Of a stretch of 64,000 bases of DNA, positions 53,001-63,814 are shown piece after piece; positions within the stretch are counted from its first letter, which is position 1, and the number at the start of each line of letters is the position of its first letter. The notes under the pieces were generated by a model. The model saw nothing but the letters and a program-made list of their open reading frames with translations, had not been told where the DNA came from and ran no database searches. The translations under genes were made by a program, and so were the position numbers. Origin of the DNA: Bombyx mori (taxonomy: Eukaryota > Arthropoda > Insecta > Lepidoptera > Bombycidae); contig NC_085117.1 in assembly GCF_030269925.1 (NCBI RefSeq), forward strand, positions 5,422,231 to 5,486,230, given 5' to 3'.

Positions 53001-54187
53001 ATTTTTCCTACCTAAGTCTATAGCCTAGGGGTTATGCAAGCATGAGTAATTATGACATACAATTCTATAGACTTAAGTAGTTCTCGAAATTAAGCCAGAT
53101 ACATTTACAAAACTTGAGCAATGATACAAACATATCGAATACATCTGTGAAAAAATGCTGAGTATTTTAATAATTATTTTAACATTTAGAATTTTGTTAT
53201 CACATCCCCCATGCAGACCATATTGATACTGTGATTTATACCGACTCCTCAAATGAATCAGAAGTTCATCAGCTAGTCTAAGGCAGTTAAAAATATTTTA
53301 AAATGATAGAGCTTGCTCTTGAGAGCTTCGGTACTCGATCAGAGATGTATATATAAAAGGTTTGTTTTGACATTTACAACACTCCCTCTCAAGAAATACT
53401 CTTCCAATGTTCAGTAAAATACATTTTACACACACACAATCATGATTTTTCTCTTTGACACTCAGATCTTCTACTGTCAACATCTAGAGATCATCATAAG
53501 CAAAGGAATACCCTGAAAATTTCATTGAAAAAAAAATTGAAAACAAAAAATGTTTAAAGAAAATACTTCATACAAAATAGATTATCGCTGGTGGCCGACT
53601 CGGGACCTTAGCTGTACAACTAAAGGTTCTTAGGGTGTTGATCAAAACTATTTACTACCAAACCATGCACAAACAGAACTATATTGTTGTCATTTTAATA
53701 TTATCAACTGGTTGATTGATCAACTGATCAGCTTGATTACTTACCAACGAGTCCAATCCTTCAGTTAGAAATTTAAAAGCACTTTGAGCTTTCTGTTTGA
53801 ATATTTCAAATTTGCGTAATAAAGCTTTACACTCCCAGCAGATTCGGAGGCAGATCTCTGACGCATTGACGCTCTGTAAATAACATATATTTGGACACTT
53901 TGTTAACGACCATAATAATTTTTGAAATCAAATATGTATTAAAGCAAAACAAACACGCATTTTAACAAATCTAATAAGTAGAACTGTTTGTTGGGATCAA
54001 TAACTTCGTACGATCTTTAAGTATTGCTGTTTACGTGGTCGCGACAACGTTACTTCTCTTCGTTCATAAAAGTAAAACTTACAGAGCTTTCGTATACAAA
54101 TTGAATGTAAAATTTACTATAAATCGTATTTTCAATAGAATGCAATACGCGGCCATTGCTCAGGCATGCAGAGCACACGTTATTCAT
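47052..54187 (-). CDS. ZAD C2H2 zinc-finger protein B
   Basis: Eleven exons on - (54083-54187, 53745-53873, 52395-52568, 51217-51456, 50468-50544, 49403-49499, 49113-49243, 48741-48852, 47740-47844, 47218-47349, 47052-47138) give 462 aa with consistent phases. Exons 1-2 form a ZAD domain (VCSACLSNGR; ICWECKALLRKFEIFKQKA), split by an intron at the same place as in gene A. Exon 3 is acidic and holds VKIEPVEHD. Exon 4 is very Lys-rich and probably nuclear-localising. Exons 5-10 carry about seven C2H2 fingers: CAECGKMFSTAKTHRRH, CPHCERVYRWNSNLHRHIRSH, CVTCDKRYSSIATFRQH, CGECGKRFVSKTNLKDH, CKVCDKPFKTHTSLYLH, CHVCGKRYQ.. and CGKCSAAFSWHSSLYRH. The C-terminal tail is Pro/Ala-rich. Presumed nuclear DNA-binding regulator; the target is unknown. 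Confidence 0.9.
47405..47700 (+). repeat. Unclassified repeat, uninterrupted copy
   Basis: The same family as the split copy at 18305-19130. One frame reads WRAAIIQHQIFDRCLNLAYDV then YRAISSRSVEDLPSVL, so it may once have been coding. It lies in the intron between exons 9 and 10 of zinc-finger gene B. Confidence 0.55.
48174..48538. repeat. 34-bp minisatellite, about 10.7 units
   Basis: Unit GAGACTTCGACCTCAAGTCT plus CAATGTAGGCATTT. The left units are almost identical and the right ones drift. Each good unit holds a 7-bp inverted pair, GAGACTT/AAGTCTC. It lies in an intron of zinc-finger gene B. Confidence 0.95.
48553..48600 (+). repeat. Bm1 3' scrap
   Basis: AACACCAGGTGGGCTGTGC then ACTCGT matches the 3' block only. 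It directly follows the minisatellite. Confidence 0.4.
49554..49790 (+). repeat. Bm1 SINE, 3' half
   Basis: TACTGGTGGTAGGACCTCAT to AAGCAATAAATAAAAAA, with a 10-bp deletion in the GTACCACC..CCCTGCC part. Lies between exons 5 and 6 of zinc-finger gene B. Confidence 0.85.
50941..51090 (+). repeat. Bm1 with large internal deletion
   Basis: AAATTATAATTTGCGTAATT joins, after a short 5' piece, directly to the GTCATATCTTAAGGAGAGTG end part. About 100 bp of the usual centre is missing. Confidence 0.6.
51615..51830 (+). mobile_element. Jockey LINE 3' UTR with target duplication
   Basis: Only the 3' UTR and a 16-A tail of the family at 18430. GAACATGGTA occurs at 51605-51614 and 51831-51840, a 10-bp target duplication. 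Severe 5' truncation. Confidence 0.88.
51841..52206 (+). repeat. Family E retroposon, full length
   Basis: GGGACTTTTTGGCGGTAATG to AGGTCATAAAACCCCTTAAAAAAA. It starts at the base after the neighbouring LINE's target duplication. It lies in the intron between exons 3 and 4 of zinc-finger gene B, antisense to it. Confidence 0.75.
52860..52960 (+). repeat. Second copy of the 6375-6585 repeat
   Basis: GTATGTCAGTCTCTGGTACC and ACAGAGAATCCTAATGAAGG match the reverse complement of about 6395-6450. The tRNA-like part is not present. Confidence 0.5.
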
Positions 54188-54639
54188 TTTCTTATTTAAA
54201 TTTGAAGCTTTCTGTGTTTATTTAATAAAGCTACATCAAAGTTTTCATTTAAAAAACAACGATTTTTAATTGTTTCATTTGTAAACATTTGACAATATTA
54301 GGAACGGAGCTTCGCCTCATGAAGGCGTCATTTCGCTTTTGTCAAATTGACGTTTGTGACAATAGTGTATTTTTTTTCTTTATGGCAATAGTTTTAACTT
54401 TATGCCAGTTTCAAGTAAAGGGTACAAAAACTACACGCGAGAGAAATAAACAAAGTCATCTAAAGGAAACAAAGAGATAAGCTAGCTAAAAACAAAATAT
54501 AGACATAAACTAAACATATTAAATCTTAATATTATTATTGATTATGAAAGAAGATAATAAATACATTATAATACAATAAAGGATAAAGCAAAAGGCAGAT
54601 TTTAGTCGGAAACGGAACATGTAGTAATTGTAAGGATCC

Positions 54640-55100
54640 ATAAAGGAGGTGCGGTCATATTGGGAACAAGAAAAGAAAATATGGTCGAAGTCACATTAAT
54701 ATCTTCTCCGCACTCACAAATATTGCTATCAACAATACGAGGCCTTGCTTAATGATGAGGTGCACATACCTGTCCTAAACGCAATTTAAAATGATAGAAG
54801 TGACAATTTTAGAACTTTTAACTTTAAAGAACCATGTTTTACTGGGGATCCTGGGTTGAATTTCAGCATAAAGTTTGCATTTGAACTGGCTGCTTCTCAA
54901 CCAAATATCATTCCATGACTCCCAAAGGTGGGTTTTGGGCCGAATCATGCCAATAATTCATGTATGGGACTGTCTCCAACCTTAATAGCTTCTTTGGCAA
55001 ACTGATCGTCTTTCTCATTTTCTTTAATCCCACAGTGACTTGGAATTCATGCAAAGATAATGGTGTAATTTCTTTGAGAACATATCCAAAGCTTACCTAT
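54640..55100 (-). repeat. Decayed LINE RNase H and tail
   Basis: On - the pieces CGIKENEKDDQFAKEA (end of an RNase H domain), LRLGQVCAPHH-like and SNICECGEDI can be read in shifting frames. This is the usual end of R1/I-like LINE polyproteins. It lies between zinc-finger gene B and U1-70K. Confidence 0.6.
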
Positions 55101-55184
55101 ATCATATCTTATATTCAATTTTGTTATAAATAAGGGTAATGACTAATGATAGAGATTGATGAATGCGGTTAGTGTATTATTTGC

Positions 55185-57850
55185 ATAGACCTATATAGTA
55201 GGGACACGACATATTGTTCTATACGTACAATTGCTTATATAAATAGCACCCATTTTGAAGGCACACACATAAACATATATCTATCTCGTTCTTCCTCAGC
55301 ACTTTAACTCGCAAGAAAACAATATAACAGTATTTCAGTGCGTACATAGAATGAAACATGAATATACGTAAATGTCTCCATCTCCGTCTAATGAGGCCGA
55401 AAATCCGCCATGTTTAGCGCGCCAAATGTCATTGTCACGTCAGTTCGGCCGTCTGTTTTGGGTTGTACATTATTTATTGACTTTGATATCGATTTAATGT
55501 GATTGCTTATATAAAATTTCTAATTTTATCATGCTTAAAACATACAAAAATAATAATTAAAACATATTTTATAGGACCTCAAGAAAGTCGATGCCCCAAA
55601 ACTATTATCTATATATATATTTAAATTCATTATGGAGCCCTCATCCGAAACATAGATCATACACTTAATATATTTAAATCCGAAATATCGGACACCATTT
55701 TTCGGTCGGAATCTATTCATCATGACACTAATCATAAATACCTCTTTAAAATATGTCATCAAAACATATTTAGACATTCTGTTTAGATATTTCGGGAAAA
55801 AGGCTACCGACAAAATCTCTTCGGAACTATTTAAATAAAATAGTTTTATTCCGCAGTGAGTAAAACACTATTGTAAATTCGTTAAATATTTATTAATTAA
55901 GTGATTTTAGAGAGGAAGTTACAAGGAATGACGTTTGTAATTTCATTAACGAATAAATGTTCTGTAGGTGTTTTTTTTTATCAGGCGGTCCCTTAATAAG
56001 TTTAAAATTTGCGTGCGGTGTGGTAGTGCGGTGCACCTTCCTTGAGATGCGCTGCGGTAGTGTGTTACGGATTTTAGAGTCAGCAAAACAATTAAAATAG
56101 ATTGTAATAGTCTAAGAAAAATAACGTACTCAAAATACGATAACATTCAGCATGCTAGAAATGGGCTGATGGCACTGTACTATGCCATATCTTTATGTTT
56201 TGCGACAAACGACAACTTTATAAAATCAGTGTAGCAAATTTAAAAAATCGTCATATCGTTTACTTGGAAAATTTGAAGCACGAACTCGTCAGATTTCACA
56301 TAATATCTAAATCACATCATCTTTGCACATAACAATATAGTTACTTCCTATTAAAGTATAAATTCTACAAATACATTCATACTCAACAATATTTAAAATA
56401 AAATAAGCCAAGAACGTTTATCGATAAAACCTACTAACATTAAAATCTTCTGGGCAGCACTAAAACCGCCATGTTTTGTGGCCAGATGACGTCACAGTGG
56501 CACGAATTTTTTGTTGACGTTTCATTTCCATACATAGACCTATATAGTAGGGACACGACATATTGTTCTATACGTACAATTGCTTATATAAATAGCACCC
56601 ATTTTGAAGGCACATACATAAACATATATCTATCTCGTTCTTACTCAGCACTTTAACTCGCAGGAAAACAATATAACAGTATTTCAGTGCGTACATAAAA
56701 TGAAACATGAATATACGTAAATATCTTCGTCTCCGTCTAATGAGGCCGAAAATCCGCCATGTTTAGCGCGTCAAATGTCATTGTCACGTCAGTTCGGCCG
56801 TCTGTTTTGGGTTGTACATTATTTATTGACTTTGATATCGATTTAATATGATTGATTATATAAAATTTCATAATTTATCATGCTTAAAACATACAAAAAT
56901 AATAATTAAAACGTATTTTATAGGATCTCAAGAAAGTCGATGCCCTAAAACTATTATCTATATGTATTTAAATTCATTATGGAGCCCTCATCCGAAAAAT
57001 CCATTTTTCGGTCGGAATCTATTGATCATGACACTAATCATAAATAGCACTTTAAAATATGTCATCAAAACATATTTAGACATTCTGTTTAGATATTTCG
57101 GGAAAAAGGCTACCGACAAAATCTCTTCGGAACTATTTAAATAAAATAGTTTTATTCCGCAGTGAGTAAAACACTATTGTAAATTTGTTAAATATTTAAT
57201 AATTAAGTGATTTTAGAGAGAAAGTCACAAGGAATGACGTTTGTAATTAATGAATAAATGTTCTGTAGGTGTTTTTTTTTTCACGCGGTCCCTTGATAAG
57301 TTTAAAATTTGAATTACTCTCAAGCGAAAGTGATTCAAATGGTGCGGCGCACCTTCCTTGGGGTGCGCTGCGGTAGTATGTTACGGACTTTAGAGTCAGC
57401 AAAACAATTAAAATAGATTGTAATAGTCTAAGAAAAACACGTACTCAAAATACGATAACATTTAGCATGCTAGAAATGGGCTGATGGCTTTGAACTACGC
57501 CATATCTTTATGTTTTGCGACAAACGACAACTTTATAAAATCAGTGTAGCAGCTTTTAAAAATCATCATATCGTTTACTTGGCAAATACGAAGGACGAAC
57601 TAGTCTTAGATTTCACCCATCTAAATCATATCATATTTGCACATAACAATATACCTACTTACTTCCCATTAAAGTATAAATTCTACAAATAAATAATACT
57701 CAACAATATTTAAAATAAAATGAGCCAAGAACGTTTATCGATAAAACCTGATAACATTGAAATCTTTTGTACAGCACTAAAGCCGCCATGTTTTGTGGCC
57801 AGATGACGTCACAGTGGCACGAAATTTTGGTTGACGTTTCATTTCCATAG
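55185..57850. repeat. Tandem duplication, 1.35-kb unit
   Basis: Unit 1 (55185-56533) and unit 2 (56534-57850) run side by side from ATAGACCTATATAGTAGGGA to GTTGACGTTTCATTTCCATA. Unit 1 has about 43 bp (TAGATCATACACTTAATA and on) that unit 2 lacks, and point differences are scattered throughout. Each holds a TGACGTCA octamer near its right end. The open frames in the two units are in different frames and strands, so I do not call a gene. Confidence 0.9.
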
Positions 57851-58128
57851 GTTTCCTACTTCATTGTTTCCATAGGTTTCCTACTTCAGTGATTATTTGT
57901 GTTTGTGATGCAGAATATTTTTTTTGTGATATGAGCAGGCAAACGGAATTAGACCATACTATTCGCTTTAAAAACTATCTAATTATAAAGATTGGCATTT
58001 ACAGACTTCAAAACCTCGTGAGAACTGATTTCGATAAAAAATCAAATCGTCCTACATATTTTCGCTATAATTGTCAATTTTCGTCTTGTATCAAAGGTTG
58101 TTGTTAAAGTTGAAATAAAAGAAATAGG

Positions 58129-58146
58129 TTTATTCTTAATTTTATT
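58129..58146 (-). promoter_or_regulatory. Poly(A) signals of U1-70K
   Basis: On - two AATAAA hexamers (58146-58141 and 58134-58129) lie about 50-60 nt past the stop codon. Confidence 0.6.
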
Positions 58147-58191
58147 GGGAATCAAATGCTGTACATGTACATTTCTCTGGGTGTATGGGGG

Positions 58192-61100
58192 TCAATACAT
58201 GGACAGATCCGGGTTGTACTTGGTCTCATCCGGAGGTTCTTGCTTGATCATCAGCCCTTCGTGCTGTTCCATCGAGTAGTCTGTTCAGGGAAAAAATAAA
58301 ATTTTATTCTTTCACACCACTATAGTACCAATGTATCAATATTAAATGAATAACTCTATGGTCATTTGTTTTGAGTCTGAATTGTGAAGTTATACAAATC
58401 CTTTTGGTTTCTTCAACTAATTATCTCATCAGGTTTGAAAGTATATATAGTAATAAAATAAAGTATATTCGTGCGGAATATTAAAATAATATACGAAACT
58501 CAACATGTTCTTAGATACTTGAAGGAGGTACTAAGTGTTCTGAAATTACATATATAATTGAATATGCAATTTCGAAAAGGGCACATCTCTGAAAATGTAA
58601 AATGTTGAAGAAATGAAAAAAACTGATCATTTTCTAAAGCAGTGTAAAATTTAAAATATTAACTTTTGTGATATATTGTAGTGTTAATTAGCACTTGAAA
58701 CCTACTGGAATTATTATAAAAGTAGGGTAGGTAAGCCTTAAAACTACGTGTATATGAAAAAACGTATTTGACAAAATATGCAACATGTGCCCTTTTCGAA
58801 ATTGCATATTCAATTACATATACAATAAATTTCTCAACACTACCTCGGTGTTGCCATAGTTTCCCTCATTTATTTCTACTCATTGTGTATGTGTCTGTGT
58901 GTGTGTGTGTGTGTGTACGTACCGTCGAGCGGCTCCTGTTTGATGTGTATGTCGTCGGGCTTGAGCTTGTGTTCCTTGTCCCGGGAGCGGCGTGAGCGCT
59001 TCTTGTCCCTTCGAGAGCGGCGACGCTCCGAGCGCGAGCGGGACCGGCGGCGGCGGCGTCTGTGGACACGCGGGGGGCGTACAGGGTGCCTTGCTGATCA
59101 CATACATATATACTAGTTTCTTTTCGCATTAAGTGTGCACTTACGACTCTGGTTCTTCCTCGTCGCGCGTCTTGGGCCTGCGCGAGCGGGAAGATGAGCG
59201 CCGCCGCGAGCGGGAGCGGGAGCGGCGCCGACTCGCTCCTGGAACCAAACAAACGAGATCCGTCAGTCACGTGCGCCGTCACGAAACTCTGGCCGCCGGG
59301 AGCTCTGTTTCGCGAGAGAAACCAGTAGGGCGGTGGTCCCTACCCGTGCGGACCCACAAGTCGCCCTATCGCCAGTAATTGCGTAAATATTGATTTTTAT
59401 AAGTGTTATTCCTTCATCAATGAAGTCATCCGTAAACATTTGTGGGGTATGCACTTCAATACCCTATACCTATAACCCTGTCTCAAACAAGATACAGAGT
59501 CTAACCGGCCCGCTTTCCCGTGGTTCCCAGCGTGTACTCACCGTGTTCCCTGGGCGTGCCGCCCTGTCTCCCCCTGTCCTCCCCGTGTTCCCGGAGGTGT
59601 CGTTGTTCGGCCCTGTACCGTTCCCTTTCCCTCTCGTTGTCCTCCCTTCCGGAGTGTTTGATGTTGACGTCAGCCCCCCCGCGACGCGTCCCCCCCAGTC
59701 CCCCACCTGTGAGATACAGCATTACTTATAGTGATATTTTTAGATTATAAATTCCTGGCCTAAAATAGTAAGTGTACTATTTTAGGTCAAGAATTTATAA
59801 TCTAAAAATTTATGATATTGAATTTTTATTTTTATAATTATTTTTTTTAATTATTCCTCACTTGCAGATACGATTAATATTGCCATTGCCTTGTCTTTTT
59901 TGGATGATATTTGTTGTATCTCAAGCAAAAAACTAGAAATCAAGTTGCTATCAAAAGTAACTTAGCTGCGATACTCCATGAGCACATTATGAAAGCAATG
60001 ACCACTCCTAGGACGCGGCGATGTGAGGTCTCGTACAAACTGCACAACCCTACATATCTTTATTGGAATCAACGTTGGTCCGGGCCGAGGAGTCCTGCGG
60101 TCCCCCACTCACTCCGCGGCCCCCATCTCTCTGCGGTTCCCCTTCCACGCAGCGGCCCCCTCCCACTCCGCGGCCCCCCCTTAGTTCTGAGCGGGCGTCG
60201 GACGGGGACCGGGCGAGCGGCGTTGCGTCCGGTTGCAGATACGTACCGAGCCGACGTGGTAACCATCCCTTGACCGTCCTGGCGCGCTCCACGTCCACCA
60301 ATACCCGCTTACCGTCAATCTTCTTACCGTCCGCGTGCTTGTATGCCGCTGAAATACACCACGGAAAGATAATTACAAATAAAGCGATCGGACGCCTCAT
60401 TCCACGTCTTACCTTAACGACAATGCCTTTAATTAAATCAGTTCAATTTTTATACTTTCTTCTCCCGACTATTTCCAGCTTACCATTTTATACTTTGAGA
60501 CAGACAAAACTTACCGATCCCTGGTCAAATCGTTCGTTTTGTTTTAAATAATAATAATAATTTAATTCTAATAAAATAAATATCACGTAACGACATTGAG
60601 ACACTACAAATAAAATTGAAACTAAAACATCAATTAGGGCAGACGAATTAACATTTGTCGATGAACTGTTAGATATCTCAAACGTGAGACATGAGGTCGA
60701 ATTCAACTTTCACACACTTTATTCGTTCATTAGTTTCGTATTTAGTCCAAAACTAATATTAAAACGACATGTGTACAATGGAAACGTCACTTACTTAATG
60801 ACAGATGTCAAAATTGACCGCTGCCATTTTGACACTGACTCTTCTCTTTATTGCTCTCGGCCCGCTCGGGGCACCGTTAATTGATTTCGCAGCGGAAACA
60901 GGCAGGGCTCACGATACACTCTCCCCAGACACAGAAAAAATAATCGGAAGTTTGATTTTGACTTTAGTTGGCCCCTTTAGTGTCACAGTATTTATGTATT
61001 TTTTTATAATTTTTTATTGGAAATACATCACCCTGCGTGCGCGTCTGGTGACGATATAGACTATAATATGTTTACTGTCAAACTCAAGTTTCAATTTTTT

Positions 61101-63814
61101 GTCAAAACCAACCAAAATAAACATTGACGGTTTTGGAAGAAAAAAAAACCTGTCAAACTTTTAAGAATCTCAGTGTGTACAGGTGAAAATCCGTACACAA
61201 ATATAACGCAATAAGTAGTTCTATTATCTTTTCCCTGAAAGAAAAACTTTGCAACTGTATTTTCAACAGCTAAATATTTTACATAAATAATAATAATGAA
61301 CAACTGGCATACCTACGCTTTGAATACCCACCTACCGATAACAGAGCCGACCGTCGAATAAATATATTTATATATATATATATATATATATATAATTTAC
61401 GTATATTTATATACATTACATAAATATGTTATGTTTTATGAAAATCATTCAATATACCCACCATTTTTATACCTACCGTTATTTTTGATTGTTCATTTTG
61501 GAGGGTAGCAAGCGAGCAGCTTTTTTTAAATCAAATCGATTTTACTCTACATGTTGTTTCAATAATAATAAAAAACAAAACCATAGAAAATTATTTTTCT
61601 AAATAAATAAACACTTCCAGCGAGTTATTAATTAATTTCATTTGATGTTAATTGAATTCAAATAATTTAATTATGAAATTCCGCTACCCGAGACGTTTAA
61701 AAAAAAAAAAAAAACTTTAATTAATAAAAGTATTTTACCTCAAAGGTTATATCCGAGATGCATAGACTACATATTTTCATTTGAATAACCCTAAGCACCT
61801 TTAACCGTTAAAAAAAAAAAGAATCCAGATAAACAATTTTCAAGAACAATCCCTCTTCAAAAGGGTTTTATCATTAAAAATTGTACTGAAATCAATTTTT
61901 TTTAATAGTATATTTATTTTTATAGCTTTTTTTTTAAATGTATGTAGTCCTTACCACATACAAACCTATGCTAGATGTATGCCATTGTCAGTTGGGGGTA
62001 GTTTTAATCGGCAGACTCTGGTGAATGTAAAACAAAAAAAATAATGTAATTCATTTGTTTATGATTCGACGAGCGCGGAATTTTCAGGTAAACTTTTTTT
62101 TAATTTATGTGACGACCAAGGGTACCTTTTCGGAGGTTTAGTTACAAAAATAGAAAAAATGAACCAATACAGTCTTAGAGGAATGTAAATGTAATTACGT
62201 TACCGCGGAGTACATTATGTTAAATATCATAACAAAGCGAGGGCCTCACAAACCTCCCGAGGCAGTACTTTTTTTATTGCTTAGATGGGTGGACGAGCTC
62301 ACAGCCCACCTAGTGTTAAGTGGTTACTGGAGTCCATAGACATCCACAACGTAAATGCGCCACCCACCTTGAGATATAAGTTCTAAGGTCTCAAGTATAG
62401 TTACAACGGCTGCCCCACCCTTCAAACCGAAACGCATTACTGCTTCACGGCAGAAATAGGCAGGGTGGTGGTACCCACCCGCGCGGACTCACAAGAGGTC
62501 CTACCACCAGTAAACAGTACTTGGTATAGTGGTTGGAGTCATTGGACACCATAATGTAAAAACTACAGACATAAGTATGAAGCCAATGCTTTGTTGCAAC
62601 ATCTGTTGATTCGCGGTAGATATAGGCAGAATGGAGGAATAATAATATGCCATATTAAATAAAGTTAAAACGCTCAAGAAGTTAAAAAAAAACTCTCCGA
62701 AAAGGTTTTATAAGGGACCATCATTGTTATAAAATTATATGATCATTTTCGCCTTTTTTTCATTTTACTTCCGTTACTATAACAATGATTTATTGCGTGC
62801 ACATTGAACATATAATGAAAATATACCTAAATTTAAAGAGGTTTCAATGCACACACATATCATATATAGATATATTATAGAATATTATGTTCAATATATC
62901 ATGACATCTCGATATACTCACAATGCATGTCCCGTTCGTGTTCATATTCAATGAAAGCATAACCTCTCGGTTTTCCATTTTCCTTGTCATAGACCATATG
63001 GATCTGTAAAGAACAACAGCTGTAAGCTTAAGCATCCCACTACTTCTGAATCCCATAACAACAACAGACATGTCGAGTATGCAATCAAGGGCTCTATCAC
63101 TCCAATGAAATTTATACAGGATGTATTTATATATGTACAGCCTATGTTTATAAATATCCAAATAGTTCTCATGTGTAAGGTCAGTACCAGTGTTCAGTCA
63201 ATGGTCTCCTGTAACTGATGTGAAATGGACATTGAGCGATGATCATGTAACCTATCTAGAGCAATACAATACCAACTAACAGAAATTTAAGTAGTGGAAT
63301 TAAAAGTTCCTAACCACTGTGTTAATGATATCATAATTATTGAGTTTCACAAACCTTTTTGATAGCTCCATATCCTTCAAATTCTCTTCTGAGTTTAGAT
63401 TCAGAAGTATCATAGTTCTGTAAACAGAAAGATTCATTGTTTTACGAGCACATCACAAAATACTTTAATTAGGGGCTTAGTGAATAATGTCGCAAATAAT
63501 AGTTGTTTTTTGGCAAGTTTAAAATAAAGTACACCAATTTTTTAAATAAAAGCTTACAGGCTTTACATTTTGACTTTAATTTCATTTATTTGCATAGGGG
63601 TTTACAATTATTTGAAAATATATAATCTTACCACTCGTGCAACAAAAAGAGTTTTGAATGGATCTGCTGTAACTTTCGGATTACTAGAAGGATCCCACAA
63701 TGCAATCTCCTGCTCTAGTTTATAAGCAATCTGCTCTGCTTTCTCTCTTCTTCTCCTCTCAATGCGTTCTTCTCTCGTCTCCACTCTTGTTGGTGGAGGA
63801 GTTTCCGAGGGATG
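58192..63814 (-). CDS. snRNP-U1-70K: U1 snRNP 70-kDa protein, N-terminus outside window
   Basis: Eight exons on - (63632-63814, 63355-63417, 62922-63003, 60247-60348, 59542-59706, 59145-59238, 58923-59059, 58192-58280) join in phase to 304 codons plus stop. The first visible exon starts in the conserved region before the RRM ([20 protein letters not shown]). The RRM has RNP2 TLFVARV and RNP1 [10 protein letters not shown], then [20 protein letters not shown] and [20 protein letters not shown], near-identical to other animals. A charged Arg/Glu segment and an RS domain follow, and the end has two IKQEP motifs. The protein binds stem-loop I of U1 snRNA and bridges to splicing factors at 5' splice sites. 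The first coding exon(s), about 50 residues, must lie right of 64000. Confidence 0.96.
58547..58822. repeat. Small element with 36-bp inverted ends
   Basis: The left arm (about 58549-58586) TAATTGAATATGCAATTTCG..AAAGGGCACAT is repeated inverted at 58785-58822 with one or two mismatches. The centre is AT-rich with no frame. It lies in the last U1-70K intron and looks like a MITE. Confidence 0.7.
58885..58917. repeat. (TG)n beside a U1-70K splice donor
   Basis: On the gene's strand the donor GTACGTAC runs straight into ACACACAC, so the intron starts with about 30 nt of CA repeat. Confidence 0.9.
59326..59440 (-). repeat. Bm1 5'-side fragment
   Basis: AGGGCGGTGGTCCCTACCCG to ACATTTGTGGGGTATGCAC. 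The A-tailed half is missing. Lies in a U1-70K intron. Confidence 0.6.
59736..59809. repeat. 35-bp near-perfect hairpin
   Basis: The arms 59736-59770 and 59775-59809 pair with two mismatches that become G-U in RNA; the loop is AGTG. On the U1-70K strand it ends 27 nt before the acceptor of the exon at 59706. Confidence 0.9.
60805..61059 (+). CDS. Small putative two-helix membrane protein
   Basis: 84 codons, intronless, opposite to U1-70K and wholly inside its intron (60349-62921). An N-terminal hydrophobic stretch ([20 protein letters not shown]) may be a signal peptide or first helix. A short polar loop with several acidic residues follows. The second helix is [20 protein letters not shown] and its continuation, and the end is basic (KYITLRARL). 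The ATG follows ACAG, so a 5' non-coding exon is possible. Function not recognised. Its favour as a real gene rests on membrane-like periodicity and the long open frame in a non-repetitive stretch. It could still be chance. Confidence 0.5.
   Translation: MSKLTAAILTLTLLFIALGPLGAPLIDFAAETGRAHDTLSPDTEKIIGSLILTLVGPFSVTVFMYFFIIFYWKYITLRARLVTI
61369..61394. repeat. (TA)n microsatellite
   Basis: About 26 bp of TA in a U1-70K intron. From here to 62268 the intron is AT-rich and nothing else is supported. Confidence 0.9.
62269..62514 (-). repeat. Bm1 SINE with 8-bp target duplication
   Basis: A clean 3'-half copy. CAGTACTT occurs on both sides (62263-62270 and 62515-62522). It is in a U1-70K intron, same strand as the gene. 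Confidence 0.93.

Noticed and set aside
55535..57144. 90-100 codon frames in the tandem duplication
   Set aside because: The matching region is read on different strands in the two units, and neither frame is kept in both.
60050..60551. Long Pro/Arg-rich frames on + beside U1-70K
   Set aside because: They are complements of the GC-rich U1-70K exon at 60247-60348 and its flanks.
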